From NCBI RefSeq assembly GCF_003955715.1, contig NZ_CP034463.1:9424001-9488000 (forward strand): a DNA stretch of 64,000 nucleotides, written 5' to 3'. The notes under the pieces are model-generated. The model made no database searches, was not told the origin of the DNA, and was given only the letters and a program-made list of their open reading frames with translations. A program made the translations under genes and the position numbers. Origin of the DNA: Streptomyces aquilus (GTDB taxonomy: Bacteria > Actinomycetota > Actinomycetes > Streptomycetales > Streptomycetaceae). Shown here piece by piece: positions 34,237 through 42,599 of this stretch. Numbering within the stretch: the first letter of the stretch is position 1; each line of letters starts with the position of its first letter.

Positions 34237-34276
34237 CGTCCGGGCGGCCCCTGCACGCGCAGGGGCCGCCCGGACG
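34237..34276. terminator. 18-bp perfect hairpin terminator
   Basis: CGTCCGGGCGGCCCCTGC and its exact reverse complement flank a 4-nt loop, three bases after the DUF4246 stop and before the convergent LLM gene. It serves both strands. Confidence 0.8.
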
Positions 34277-34298
34277 CGTCGTGGGCGGTGGGTCGTGC

Positions 34299-35321
34299 TC
34301 AGCGCCAGCCCAGCGCCGGAGCGACCTCGGTCAGGATGCTCTCGATCACATGGGCGTTGTAGGCGACGCCCAGCTGGTTCGGCACGGTGAGGAGCAGCGT
34401 GTCGGCGGCGGCGACCGCCTCGTCCTGGGCGAGCTGCTTGACCAGGACGTCGGGTTCGGCGGCGTAGGAACGGCCGAAGATCGCGCGGGTGTCGGCGTCG
34501 AGGTAGCCGATCTGGTCCTTGGAGTTGCCCTCACGGCCGAAGTAGGCGCGGTCGCGGTCGTCGACCAGCGCGAAGATGCTGCGGCTGACCGACACCCGCG
34601 GCTCGCGGGTGTGCCCCGCCTCCCGCCAGGCCTCGCGATAGACCTCGATCTGCTTGCGCTGCTGGACGTGCAGCGGTTCGCCGCTCTCGTCGTACTTGAG
34701 GGTCGAGCTCTGCAGGTTCATCCCGAGGCCGGCCGCCCATGCCGCGGTGGCGTTCGAGCCGGACCCCCACCAGATCCGGTCCCGGAGGCCCTCGGAGTGC
34801 GGTTCGATGCGCAGCAGCCCCGGCGGGTTGGAGAACATCGGGTTGGGGTCGGGCTCCGCGAATCCCTCGCCCCGCAGCACGTCGAGGAGCCGCTCGGTGT
34901 GAGCGCGTGCCATGTCGGCGTCGGTGGCGCCCTCGGACGGCAGGTGCCCGAAGTGCCGCCAGCCGTCGATCACCTGCTCCGGGGATCCCCGGCTGATGCC
35001 GAGCTGCAACCGGCCGCCGGAGATCAGGTCGGCGGCGCCCGCGTCCTCGGCCATGTACAGCGGGTTCTCGTAGCGCATGTCGATCACGCCGGTGCCGATC
35101 TCGATGCGGCTGGTACGCGCGCCGATGGCGGCGAGCAGCGGGAACGGCGAGGCGTACTGCCGCGCGAAGTGATGGACACGGAAGTACGCGCCGTCGGCGC
35201 CCAGCTCCTCCGCGGCCACCGCGAGGTCGATCGCCTGGAGCAGGGCGTCGGAGGCGGAGCGCGTCTGAGAGTGCGGCGATGGTGTCCAGTGCCCGAAGGA
35301 CAGGAACCCGATCTTTTTCAT
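34299..35321 (-). CDS. LLM-class flavin/F420 oxidoreductase
   Basis: The 340-residue luciferase-like TIM barrel has the motifs ELGADGAYFRVHHFARQYASP, EIGTGVIDMRYENPLYMAED, GGRLQLGISRGSPEQ and LLLTVPNQLGVAYN. I chose the ATG at 35321; GAAAGTGGT precedes it. It follows the HxlR gene by 14 nt on the same strand, and the pair probably forms one transcript induced through HxlR. The substrate is unknown. Confidence 0.85.
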   Translation of the reverse strand: MKKIGFLSFGHWTPSPHSQTRSASDALLQAIDLAVAAEELGADGAYFRVHHFARQYASPFPLLAAIGARTSRIEIGTGVIDMRYENPLYMAEDAGAADLISGGRLQLGISRGSPEQVIDGWRHFGHLPSEGATDADMARAHTERLLDVLRGEGFAEPDPNPMFSNPPGLLRIEPHSEGLRDRIWWGSGSNATAAWAAGLGMNLQSSTLKYDESGEPLHVQQRKQIEVYREAWREAGHTREPRVSVSRSIFALVDDRDRAYFGREGNSKDQIGYLDADTRAIFGRSYAAEPDVLVKQLAQDEAVAAADTLLLTVPNQLGVAYNAHVIESILTEVAPALGWR

Positions 35322-35335
35322 ACCACTTTCAACAA

Positions 35336-35695
35336 TCAAGGTCGGCGTTCATTCCCCGGCGCCGTCGACCGCTCACGTCCCCATGCGGCCAGCGGCTGGA
35401 GCGCGTCGTTGAGGCGGGTGCCCTCCTCGGTCAGCGAGTACTCGACCCGCGGCGGCACCTCGTCGTAGGCGACGCGGCGTACGACACCGTCCGCCTCCAT
35501 CTCGCGCAGGTGAGAGGCCAGCACCTTCTCGGTGATCCCGGGGACCAGTCGGCGCAGTTCACCGAAGCGTCGGCGGGGGTGCTCGTGCAGCGCCCAGAGG
35601 ATCAGGACCTTCCACTTGCCGCCGATCACCTCCATCGCGGTGTCGATCCCGCAGACGTGCCCCTGTGATGTGCACGGCCGGTTCAGCGTCGTCAT
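35336..35695 (-). CDS. HxlR-family regulator
   Basis: The 119-residue winged-helix protein has the family start CGIDTAMEVIGGKWKVLILW, then RRRFGELRRLVPGITEKVLASHLREME. The near-N-terminal cysteines (CTSQGHVC) could sense thiol or aldehyde stress, as in HypR/YodB-type members. It is divergent from the imine-reductase-like gene and leads the LLM operon, so it likely controls both. Confidence 0.9.
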   Translation of the reverse strand: MTTLNRPCTSQGHVCGIDTAMEVIGGKWKVLILWALHEHPRRRFGELRRLVPGITEKVLASHLREMEADGVVRRVAYDEVPPRVEYSLTEEGTRLNDALQPLAAWGRERSTAPGNERRP

Positions 35696-35792
35696 GCCCC
35701 CACCCTCCTGAGGTGCTCACTCACCCCGGGGTAACCACCCACTGCGAAGTGCGTACTTGATCACCTCCGGGCCTGCGACCAGCCTAATCCGC

Positions 35793-36674
35793 ATGACACA
35801 GAACACCGCTGAGAAGACCCCCGTCACCCTGCTGGGCCTCGGCGCGATGGGCACCGCCCTCGCCCGCGCCTGGCTGGCCGCCGGCCACCCGCTCACCGTC
35901 TGGAACCGGACCCCGGCCCGCGCCGCGGTGCTCGCCGCCGAGGGCGCGCACGTCACAGCCAGTGCGGCTGAGGCGGTCGCGGCGAACCCCCTCATCGTCG
36001 TATGTCTGCTGGACGACGACTCGGTCGGCGAGGCGCTGACCGGCATCGACCTGACCGGCAGGGACCTGGTCAACCTGACCACCAGCACCCCGGCCCAGGC
36101 CCGCGCCCGCGCCGAGTGGGCCCGCGCGCGGGGCGCCCGCTACCTGGACGGCGGAATCATGGCGGTCCCCCCGATGATCGGCGCCCCGGAAGCCGGCGGC
36201 TACGTCTTCTACAGCGGTTCGCGGGAGGTGTTCGAGCGCCACCAGAAGACCTTGGGCGTCCCGGCCGGCACCACCTACGTCGGCCAGGACGCGGGCTTCG
36301 CCGCCCTGCACGACGTGGCCCTGCTCAGCGCGATGTACGGCATGTTCGCCGGGGCCGCGCACGCCTTCGCGCTGATCCGCAAGGAGGACATCGACCCCGC
36401 CTCGCTCGCCCCCCTGCTCGCGGACTGGCTGGTCGCGATGGCCCCGGCGGTTCATCAGACCGCCGACCGGTTGCGCAGCGGCGACTACACCCAGGGCGTC
36501 GTGTCCAACCTGGCCATGCAGGTGGCCGGCACGCCGACCTTCCTGAGCACCGCCGAACAGCAGGGCGTCAGTCCGGAACTGCTCAGCCCCTACTTCGCGT
36601 TGATGCGCCGGCGTCTCGCCGAAGGCAGCGGGGAGGAGGACCTGACCGGCGTGATCGACCTGCTGGTGCGCTAG
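35793..36674 (+). CDS. NAD(P)-dependent imine-reductase-like oxidoreductase (6PGDH-like fold)
   Basis: The 293-residue protein has an N-terminal Rossmann motif LLGLGAMGTALARAW with TVWNRTPAR (NADPH-type), then YLDGGIMAVPPMIG. The helix ALHDVALLSAMYGMFAG carries the aspartate found in bacterial imine reductases. It is divergent from an HxlR regulator. The natural substrate is unknown; family members reduce cyclic imines in vitro. Confidence 0.85.
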   Translation: MTQNTAEKTPVTLLGLGAMGTALARAWLAAGHPLTVWNRTPARAAVLAAEGAHVTASAAEAVAANPLIVVCLLDDDSVGEALTGIDLTGRDLVNLTTSTPAQARARAEWARARGARYLDGGIMAVPPMIGAPEAGGYVFYSGSREVFERHQKTLGVPAGTTYVGQDAGFAALHDVALLSAMYGMFAGAAHAFALIRKEDIDPASLAPLLADWLVAMAPAVHQTADRLRSGDYTQGVVSNLAMQVAGTPTFLSTAEQQGVSPELLSPYFALMRRRLAEGSGEEDLTGVIDLLVR

Positions 36675-36821
36675 GAGTGACGCCGGCGTCGGCCATCTGC
36701 GGGATGAGCGGCTCCGCGGTCTGAGGTGGTCCTGGCCCAACCATGCCTCTTGGGGGGTGCCCGGTCGGGGCATGCTGAGGGGGCGATCACGTGCTCTACG
36801 GCAGGGGCAGGGGGCCAGTTG

Positions 36822-37823
36822 GTGTTACGTATTCACTTCACGGCGGAAGACCTCGCACGGACGCGGGTGGCCGCAACGATCGGTGTCGCGGCGGAGATCT
36901 ACTACAGCCTGGAGCTGCTGAGGGACAAGCGGGACCTTCCTCACCTGCGGTCGTGGCGGGCGGCGGTCGCGGGGCGGATGGGAGCGGACACGCGTCCCCT
37001 GACGTCGTTGGTCCCGGTGCGCGGTCCCGGGCTTGATCTGCTGGCGCTGATGGGTGATGTGGCGTCGCTGGACCACGCCGTGGACAACCTGCTGCACGCC
37101 CCGGTGTCCCGGCTGCGGCGCGAGGTCGAAGGCCTCGACTTCCATCCCCGACACCTGCCCTGGGCCAGGCGGGTGTCGGAGGGGGACCGCGACGCACTGC
37201 GGGAGCTCGCCGAGGCCGTGCGGGCCTGCCATCGCCTGACCGTGGAGCCCTACTGGCACCGAGGGCGGTCCGAGCTGGTCGGGCTGGCCACCCGGTGCGC
37301 GAACCTCGTGTTGGAGGGAGGCGTCGATCTGCTGCTGCGCTCCGTTTGCGCACCACTGGTCCGCTGGCGTCCGCCAGTGCTCGAAGCCCCCTACCCGCGA
37401 CGGGTCGAAGTGCGCTTGCGGGGCAGAGGGCTGATCATCACGCCCACGGTCTTCTCGAAACTCCCGGTGAGCTTGCTGTGGGACCCGCTCGACACCACCC
37501 AGCCACCCCGGCTGACGGTGCCGGCCCTGCGCCGGCCACTGACGGGTACCGGGCCGGGCGAAGTCGAGGACTCCACCGTCCGGAACCTGGAGTCCCTGCT
37601 CGGCCGCACGCGCGCCGCCGCCCTGCAAGTGGCGGCGGAAGGCTGTACGACGACCGAGCTGGCCCGCCGCCTCAACGTCACGGCCGCGGCGGCCAGTCAG
37701 CACGCGACCGTGCTGCGCAACACGGACCTCATCACCACCAGCCGCCGCGGCGGGTCCGTGCTGCACTTCATCACCCCGCTCGGCCTGGCCCTGTTGCGGA
37801 CCGGCACCCTGATGCAGGAGTGA
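36822..37823 (+). CDS. ArsR-like winged-helix regulator with large N-terminal domain
   Basis: This 333-residue protein has a helical N-terminal domain of about 240 residues. A C-terminal winged helix follows, TTTELARRLNVTAAAASQHATVLRNTDLI. This layout is common in streptomycetes (DUF5937-type). The GTG at 36822 is preferred, with AGGGGG upstream; a TTG directly before it is possible. It lies upstream of a secreted protein, from which a palindrome separates it. Confidence 0.8.
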   Translation: MLRIHFTAEDLARTRVAATIGVAAEIYYSLELLRDKRDLPHLRSWRAAVAGRMGADTRPLTSLVPVRGPGLDLLALMGDVASLDHAVDNLLHAPVSRLRREVEGLDFHPRHLPWARRVSEGDRDALRELAEAVRACHRLTVEPYWHRGRSELVGLATRCANLVLEGGVDLLLRSVCAPLVRWRPPVLEAPYPRRVEVRLRGRGLIITPTVFSKLPVSLLWDPLDTTQPPRLTVPALRRPLTGTGPGEVEDSTVRNLESLLGRTRAAALQVAAEGCTTTELARRLNVTAAAASQHATVLRNTDLITTSRRGGSVLHFITPLGLALLRTGTLMQE

Positions 37824-37851
37824 GCCCCGCAGGTGTCGCCTTCGCGCCGTG

Positions 37852-37876
37852 CCCCTTTAAGCCGTGACTTAAGGGG
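37852..37876. terminator. Inverted repeat CCCCTTTAAG / CTTAAGGGG
   Basis: The arms pair over 9-10 bp with one bulged T and a 6-nt loop, 28 nt after the regulator stop. It may be a terminator, or an operator for the secreted-protein gene that starts 69 nt downstream. Confidence 0.45.
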
Positions 37877-37944
37877 TGGGCCGCAGGTGGCGGGCCCCTC
37901 CAGGATGTGGAGCCGCAACCAGCTCACACCATCCTGGAGAACAC

Positions 37945-38382
37945 ATGCAGACTCGTCTCGCCGCCGCGCTCGGTACCGTCGTGCTGACCGCGGGCACCCT
38001 GCTGGGCGTTCCAGCCGCCGGGGCTCAGACCTCCGCCTACCCCACCACCGCTTACGCGCGTGTCGCGGTCGGGAACACCTGGACGCAGGGCACGATCACC
38101 TGGTACAACCGCTCGGTCGCGGTGGTGGGGACGCACAAGTCCGTGAGTGCGGCCGGCCCGGCGTACTGCCGACGCACCTGGGCGTACACGTACGACTCCG
38201 CCGGTGCGAAATTGGGCTCTGCCGGTTCCTATGCTTCCGACACGGCTTGTGGCACGACCAAGGACTTCAGCAGCTTCGACGTTCTGGCTGACGTCCCCGG
38301 CGGGGCCGCGTCCGTGCGCGTCTGCCTCGATGACGGCAATCTCCAGGACCTGCTGTGCAGCCCGCCCTACCGGCGCCCCTGA
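37945..38382 (+). CDS. Secreted protein of unknown function
   Basis: The 145-residue protein has a clear signal peptide: a basic start, the hydrophobic core LAAALGTVVLTAGTLLG and a likely cleavage after PAAGA. Four cysteines in the mature part (two mid-protein, two near the end) suggest disulfides. GGAG precedes the ATG. The sequence is rich in Tyr, Thr and Ser, with beta character. I do not recognise the family. Confidence 0.75.
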   Translation: MQTRLAAALGTVVLTAGTLLGVPAAGAQTSAYPTTAYARVAVGNTWTQGTITWYNRSVAVVGTHKSVSAAGPAYCRRTWAYTYDSAGAKLGSAGSYASDTACGTTKDFSSFDVLADVPGGAASVRVCLDDGNLQDLLCSPPYRRP

Positions 38383-38396
38383 ATCCTCCAGGAACG

Positions 38397-38786
38397 TCAG
38401 GTGGCGGGGTCGACTTCGGGGTGCGTGAACCGCACGGGCTTGCCCAGCGACCGGGCGTAGGCGATCTCGGCCCGGGTGCTGTCTCCGATGTAGTCGCCGA
38501 CCACGAGCACCTCGTCGGCGAGCCGGATCTTCGCCCGGTGCAGATCGTCGAGTCGCACCTTCAGGGCCTCGGCCTCGACAGGATCGGACCACAGCTCGTG
38601 CGGTGACTTCAGGTCACAACCCGGCTTGACGACGATCCTTCCGGCCTGGGTCTCCCGCAGATCGGCCTCGGCCATCTCGGTCATGAAACGCGTGGAGCCG
38701 CAGATCACGACGATACGAGGAAGGCTCAACTGCTGCTTCGCCTCGGCGAGTTTCTCCTCGGGGGTGAGCGGCTGCGCGTATGTCAC
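38397..38786 (-). CDS. Hypothetical nucleotide-deoxyribosyltransferase-like protein
   Basis: The 129-residue protein begins with a helix and then IVVICGSTRFMTEM, followed by ADEVLVVGDYIGDSTRAEIAYA. This matches the DUF4406/nucleoside 2-deoxyribosyltransferase-like fold. The GTG start overlaps the stop of the peptidase E gene, with AGGAGGA upstream, so it is translationally coupled. No substrate is known. Confidence 0.65.
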   Translation of the reverse strand: MTYAQPLTPEEKLAEAKQQLSLPRIVVICGSTRFMTEMAEADLRETQAGRIVVKPGCDLKSPHELWSDPVEAEALKVRLDDLHRAKIRLADEVLVVGDYIGDSTRAEIAYARSLGKPVRFTHPEVDPAT

Positions 38787-39526
38787 TGGGTCCTCCTGTC
38801 GGACGCCCGTTTGCTGTCGCCGTTGACAGCCGGGAGTGATGTGGCGGTTTTGTTCTTTGAGGGAAGGAACCGCCACCGGCCTTCAGAGATGACGTCCAGC
38901 TCGCCGTCCCTGATGCGTACGGCCGTGGCGTCGTCGATGAAGTAGATCGGGAAGTCGGCGCGTGCGGCGATGCGGTCGGCCCAGGCGTCGTCCCGCTCGG
39001 GGAAGTCCGGTGAGTACAGGTGCGGCTTGAGATACCAGTCGAAGAGCCCGAACGGCGGCTCCACGGTCGTGGTGCCGAGCACGTGGAGGTCCGCCGTGTC
39101 CCCGATGACGTCGGCGGAGTGGCCGGTGAGATGGCGGCTGAAGATCATTGATCCGGCGCTGAATCCCACGTAGACCCGGCTCTCCAGCGCCTTGAGGAAG
39201 CCGTCGGACAGGCCGTTGCCGGTGATGCTGCGCGCGAGGTGGTAGTGGTTGCCGCCGCTGACGTAGACGACGTCGGCCTTGAGCAGCCGGTCGAGCACCA
39301 ACTGCCGGGGCAGGCCGTTGAGTTCCAGGACGTCGAACTCGCGCCAGCCCAGGCCGTGCAGCCGGTTCATGTCCGCGACGAACCAGCTGTGGTCGCCCGG
39401 CTCGGCGAGCGATGCGGTGGGGACGTACACGACGTTCGCCGATCCGAACGGCTTGCCCAGCATGTCCCGCAGTGCATCGCGCAGTGTCTCGTTACTGAGG
39501 CCGCTCGCCGTCAACAGAAGGTTCAT
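38783..39526 (-). CDS. Peptidase E-like (family S51) protein
   Basis: This 247-residue protein has the nucleophile elbow VGFSAGSMIFSR with its serine, VVYVSGGNHYHLARSI as the preceding strand, and HVLGTTTVEPPFGLFDWYLKPHL downstream with the family histidine. I chose the ATG at 39526. S51 enzymes cleave Asp-X dipeptides or act on related isopeptides such as cyanophycin. The 3' end overlaps the next gene by 4 nt. Confidence 0.78.
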   Translation of the reverse strand: MNLLLTASGLSNETLRDALRDMLGKPFGSANVVYVPTASLAEPGDHSWFVADMNRLHGLGWREFDVLELNGLPRQLVLDRLLKADVVYVSGGNHYHLARSITGNGLSDGFLKALESRVYVGFSAGSMIFSRHLTGHSADVIGDTADLHVLGTTTVEPPFGLFDWYLKPHLYSPDFPERDDAWADRIAARADFPIYFIDDATAVRIRDGELDVISEGRWRFLPSKNKTATSLPAVNGDSKRASDRRTQ

Positions 39527-39600
39527 CGGGCGAGCCAAGCACGGCTGACGGACGCTCGCAACGAACCCGGGATCTCCGTATACGCCCCCTACCAGGCCCC

Positions 39601-40401
39601 TCACCGCACCAGAGCGGCCGCGAACACCCCGCGTTGAGCCACCAGCCACTCCTGAACGCGGTCCCAACGCCGCCAGCCACCACGCTCGGACAGCGCCTGG
39701 ACGTAGCCGGGGTCACCGTCGGCCACCCGGCCGGCGACGAACGCCCGGCAGGACGCGGTCGCCTGTTCGATGACACCGGGCAGTTCAGCGCGCTCCTGCG
39801 GGGAGAGGCGGTAGCCGTCGGCGAGGATGCGCAGCCGTGCCGGGGCATCCAGTCCCGCCGGATAGAAGCCGGCCGCGGAGGTGGGATCGAGCATCGGAAC
39901 CCAGTAGCGGGCGGTCATGGCGACGTCCCACACGGGCCGGCCGGGGGCCGCCAGATCGAAATCGATCAGGGCTGTGGCCTGGCCCTCGCGGAAGACGACG
40001 TTCTCCGGGCACACGTCGTTGTGGCACAGCACCGTCCCTCCCTCCGGGTCGGCCAGAGACCGCGGCCACTCGGCGGACACGTCCACCGCGAGGGCCGCGC
40101 TCGCGTCGTGCAGACGCCGCAGCAGGCTGCCCACCGATCTCAACGCGGCCTCGGTCATCGCCCAGTCCGGAAACGGCGGGAGAGGGACGTCGCCGGGGAT
40201 GAAGGTCAGCTGCTCGCGGCCGTCGTCGGTGAGCCGGACGGGCCGAGGAGCAGCGTCGAATCCCTGCTCCGCGAGTGCGAGGAGGTGGGCGTGGAGGGCG
40301 CGCGCGGTGCGCGGCGCCGGACGTTCCACCAGGGAACCGTGACGCACGACCGCGCCTACGTTCACCATTCCACCGACCAGGACTTCACCCTCTGCAGCCA
40401 T
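39601..40401 (-). CDS. Phosphotransferase of the aminoglycoside-kinase (APH) fold
   Basis: The 266-residue protein has the Brenner motif LCHNDVCPENVVF and the following metal site LIDFDLAAPGRPVWDVA. The N-terminal lobe contains VLVGGMVNVGAVVRHGSLVERP. It may be a small-molecule kinase or macrolide/aminoglycoside-type resistance determinant. The start at ATG 40401 lacks a clear ribosome-binding site; a GTG 9 nt upstream is the alternative. It is divergent from the HAD gene by only 33 nt. Confidence 0.8.
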   Translation of the reverse strand: MAAEGEVLVGGMVNVGAVVRHGSLVERPAPRTARALHAHLLALAEQGFDAAPRPVRLTDDGREQLTFIPGDVPLPPFPDWAMTEAALRSVGSLLRRLHDASAALAVDVSAEWPRSLADPEGGTVLCHNDVCPENVVFREGQATALIDFDLAAPGRPVWDVAMTARYWVPMLDPTSAAGFYPAGLDAPARLRILADGYRLSPQERAELPGVIEQATASCRAFVAGRVADGDPGYVQALSERGGWRRWDRVQEWLVAQRGVFAAALVR

Positions 40402-40434
40402 GCTGATCACGCTACCGTCGAGTCGCGGGAAGGT

Positions 40435-40923
40435 GTGGATGGTCCTCTCGTTCCCTTCGGTGCGACGCGGGAAGAACTCCCCGACGGCTACCCGAGCCAT
40501 GACAGCGGCCGCGCACCCTCTGAGGTGGAAGCCCACCCGCTCATCACCAGGATCAACCCGGAGTACGGGCCCCGGCTGCGCGCCCTTCCCTGCGAGCTGG
40601 TGTGGGCGACGACCTGGATGGACGATGCGAACGACTGCATCGCACCCTGGCTCGGCCTGCCGAGTCTGCCCGTCGTGAACTGGCCGGACGCCAGCGACGA
40701 TGGCCCGAGGGACGGACTGCACTGGAAGACCCGTCCACTCCTGGACTGGGCCGCCGGCCGAGCCTTCGTCTGGATCGACGACGAGATGACCGACCGCGAC
40801 CGGGCCTGGATCACCGCCCACCACCCGGGACAAGCTCTCCTGCACCACGTCGATCCGCGCTACGGCCTCACCGACCACGACTTCGCCGCCCTCGACCAGT
40901 GGCTCCAGTCCCACCAGGGCTGA
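40435..40923 (+). CDS. HAD-domain protein, 5'-truncated or degenerate
   Basis: The 162-residue remainder matches streptomycete HAD-fold proteins: VDGPLVPFGATREELPDGYP, ELVWATTWMDDANDCIAP, GLHWKTRPLLDWA and AFVWIDDEMTDRD. Full members start with a hydrophobic strand and DVDGPL. Here the first aspartate is replaced (GVDGPL) and the strand before it is missing, with only a GTG at 40435 as a poor start. It is probably an inactivated copy; the rest of the frame is intact. Confidence 0.55.
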   Translation: MDGPLVPFGATREELPDGYPSHDSGRAPSEVEAHPLITRINPEYGPRLRALPCELVWATTWMDDANDCIAPWLGLPSLPVVNWPDASDDGPRDGLHWKTRPLLDWAAGRAFVWIDDEMTDRDRAWITAHHPGQALLHHVDPRYGLTDHDFAALDQWLQSHQG

Positions 40924-40930
40924 CCACCGC

Positions 40931-41090
40931 TCAACCGGAATCCCATGGCCGAACGCCTCCGAGGGCAGGTGATTCGGCGGGCAGGGGCAGGCCCTGTCGG
41001 AGTTGGGTGTCGGCCGTGGCCACGATCGTGTCGGCGATGTCCCTGGGCTCCCAGCCCAGCAGCGAACGGGCCAGTACCTGAGCGCGGCCG
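40931..41090 (-). pseudogene. C-terminal remnant of an NAD-dependent epimerase/SDR protein
   Basis: A minus-strand frame reads RSLLGWEPRDIADTIVATAD and ends at 40931. That is the usual C-terminal helix of extended SDR/epimerase enzymes (LLGWxPR...ETIVATA). Nothing of the Rossmann part remains upstream, because the IclR gene begins at its edge. It is a small relic of a lost gene. Confidence 0.5.
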
Positions 41091-41096
41091 GGGCGG

Positions 41097-41777
41097 CTAT
41101 CGCGCCGGGGCGTCGAGTCCCCGGCCAATGGTGCGCGCCGCCTCGCGGAGGGCACCGTCGACGCGGGCGTACGGGGCGCTGGTGGGCAGGGTGACGAAGA
41201 CCGCTGCCACGGCCAGGCCGTTCCGCAACACCGGTGCGGCGAAGGAGAGTTCGCCCAGTGCGTACTCTTCGTGGGCCGTGGCCAGGCCGGTCTCTCTGAT
41301 GCGGATCAGTTGGGAGGCGAGGGTGCCCGGGGTGGTCACGGTGTGACGGGTGTGGCGCCGCAGCGCCGTCAGCGGGCCGTGGCCGTGGGCGAGGAGGATC
41401 TTGCCGGGCGACGTGGCGTGCAGGGGCAGGCGGTCGCCGCTGACCAGGCACAGGGCCGTGCCGTCGGAGGGGACGGCGATGTCCGCGTGGCCGCCGGTGC
41501 GGGAGGTGAGCGTGCGGAGGGCGGGGAGTGAGATGTCGAGCAGGCCGCGCGGACAAGGGGCCGCGGCGCCGATGGCGCGGATGCGGGTGCCCAGGCGATA
41601 GGAGCCGTCGGTCGCCCGCTCCAGCCCGCCCCACGCGACCAGCTCCCGCACCATCCGCAGTGCCGTCGGCACCGGTAGCCCGGTCCGGCGGGCGATCTCC
41701 GTCAGACGCAGGGTGTCCGGCGCCCCCACGAACGCGTCCAGCACCGAGAAGACCCGTCCGGCAACGCTCTCGGCCAC
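41097..41777 (-). CDS. IclR-family regulator
   Basis: The 226-residue protein has the N-terminal winged helix RVFSVLDAFVGAPDTLRLTEIARRTGLPVPTALRMV (in two parts) and a C-terminal effector domain with LHATSPGKILLAHG. It starts at the GTG at 41777. It is divergent from a nitroreductase with a TTTCA-N5-TGAAA palindrome between them, so it probably controls that gene. Confidence 0.88.
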   Translation of the reverse strand: MAESVAGRVFSVLDAFVGAPDTLRLTEIARRTGLPVPTALRMVRELVAWGGLERATDGSYRLGTRIRAIGAAAPCPRGLLDISLPALRTLTSRTGGHADIAVPSDGTALCLVSGDRLPLHATSPGKILLAHGHGPLTALRRHTRHTVTTPGTLASQLIRIRETGLATAHEEYALGELSFAAPVLRNGLAVAAVFVTLPTSAPYARVDGALREAARTIGRGLDAPAR

Positions 41778-41791
41778 TTCGCACCCCGCGT

Positions 41792-41806
41792 TTTCATTCA
41801 GTGAAA
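41792..41806. promoter_or_regulatory. Palindrome TTTCA-TTCAG-TGAAA, putative IclR operator
   Basis: This perfect 5-5-5 inverted repeat is 14 bp from the IclR start and 44 bp from the nitroreductase start. Its place in the divergent promoter suggests autoregulation and control of the nitroreductase. Confidence 0.5.
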
Positions 41807-41850
41807 GTCCGGCGTTGTCGCCGCACCACGCACCCCGCGAAGGTCAACAC

Positions 41851-42495
41851 ATGACTCTCGACCTGTCTTCCGACGAACTCCTCTCCACCACCCGGGCGGT
41901 CCGGCACCGCCTCGACCTCACCCGGCCCGTGCCGCGCCAACTGCTGGAGGAGTGCGTGGACTTGGCGGTCCAGGCCCCGACCGGCCGCAACCGCCAGCGC
42001 TGGCACTTCGTGATCGTGACCGACCCGGAGCGGCGGGCCGCGCTGGCCGACGTGTGGCGGGACGGCGTGCGCACGCCGGGCGTCTCCGAGCCCGTCCCCG
42101 AACGGGACGTGCGCCGAGCCGACGTGGCGCACATGGAGCGGGTCTACTCCGGCGCCGCCCATCTCTACCAGCACATCCACGAGGTCCCGGCGATCGTCGT
42201 GCCCTGCGTGGAGGGCCGTACCGACAACGCGTCCGTCCTGAGGCAGGCCGGGACATGGGGGTCCATCCTCCCGGCGGTGTGGAGCTTCATGCTCGCCGCC
42301 CGGGCCCGCGGGCTCGGCAGTTGCTGGACCACCGGCAACCTCGTCCACGAGAAGGAGTCGGCCCGTGTCCTCGGGATTCCTTACGACGACGTCATGCAGG
42401 CGGCGTTCATCCCCGTGGCGTTCACCCTCGGCACCGACTTCCGCCCGGCCCGCCGCATCCCGAGGGAGGAGGTACTGCACTGGGACGCCTGGTGA
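41851..42495 (+). CDS. Nitroreductase-family flavoprotein
   Basis: The 214-residue protein has the FMN-site start TTRAVRHRLDLTRPVPRQLL with the family's T/S-R-R-x-R-pattern, then QAPTGRNRQRWHFVIV, then AARARGLGSCWTTGN. It reduces nitro groups, quinones or related substrates with NAD(P)H. It is probably induced through the divergent IclR regulator. Confidence 0.85.
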   Translation: MTLDLSSDELLSTTRAVRHRLDLTRPVPRQLLEECVDLAVQAPTGRNRQRWHFVIVTDPERRAALADVWRDGVRTPGVSEPVPERDVRRADVAHMERVYSGAAHLYQHIHEVPAIVVPCVEGRTDNASVLRQAGTWGSILPAVWSFMLAARARGLGSCWTTGNLVHEKESARVLGIPYDDVMQAAFIPVAFTLGTDFRPARRIPREEVLHWDAW

Positions 42496-42599
42496 ACCAT
42501 CCGGGACGGCTCAGGGGCTGAGGGGAAGATCCGGCGGCACCCTCCGGTTGTCGTCGGTGTACGGCCGTAGCGCACCCCGACCGGAGGGAAAGGCCACTC

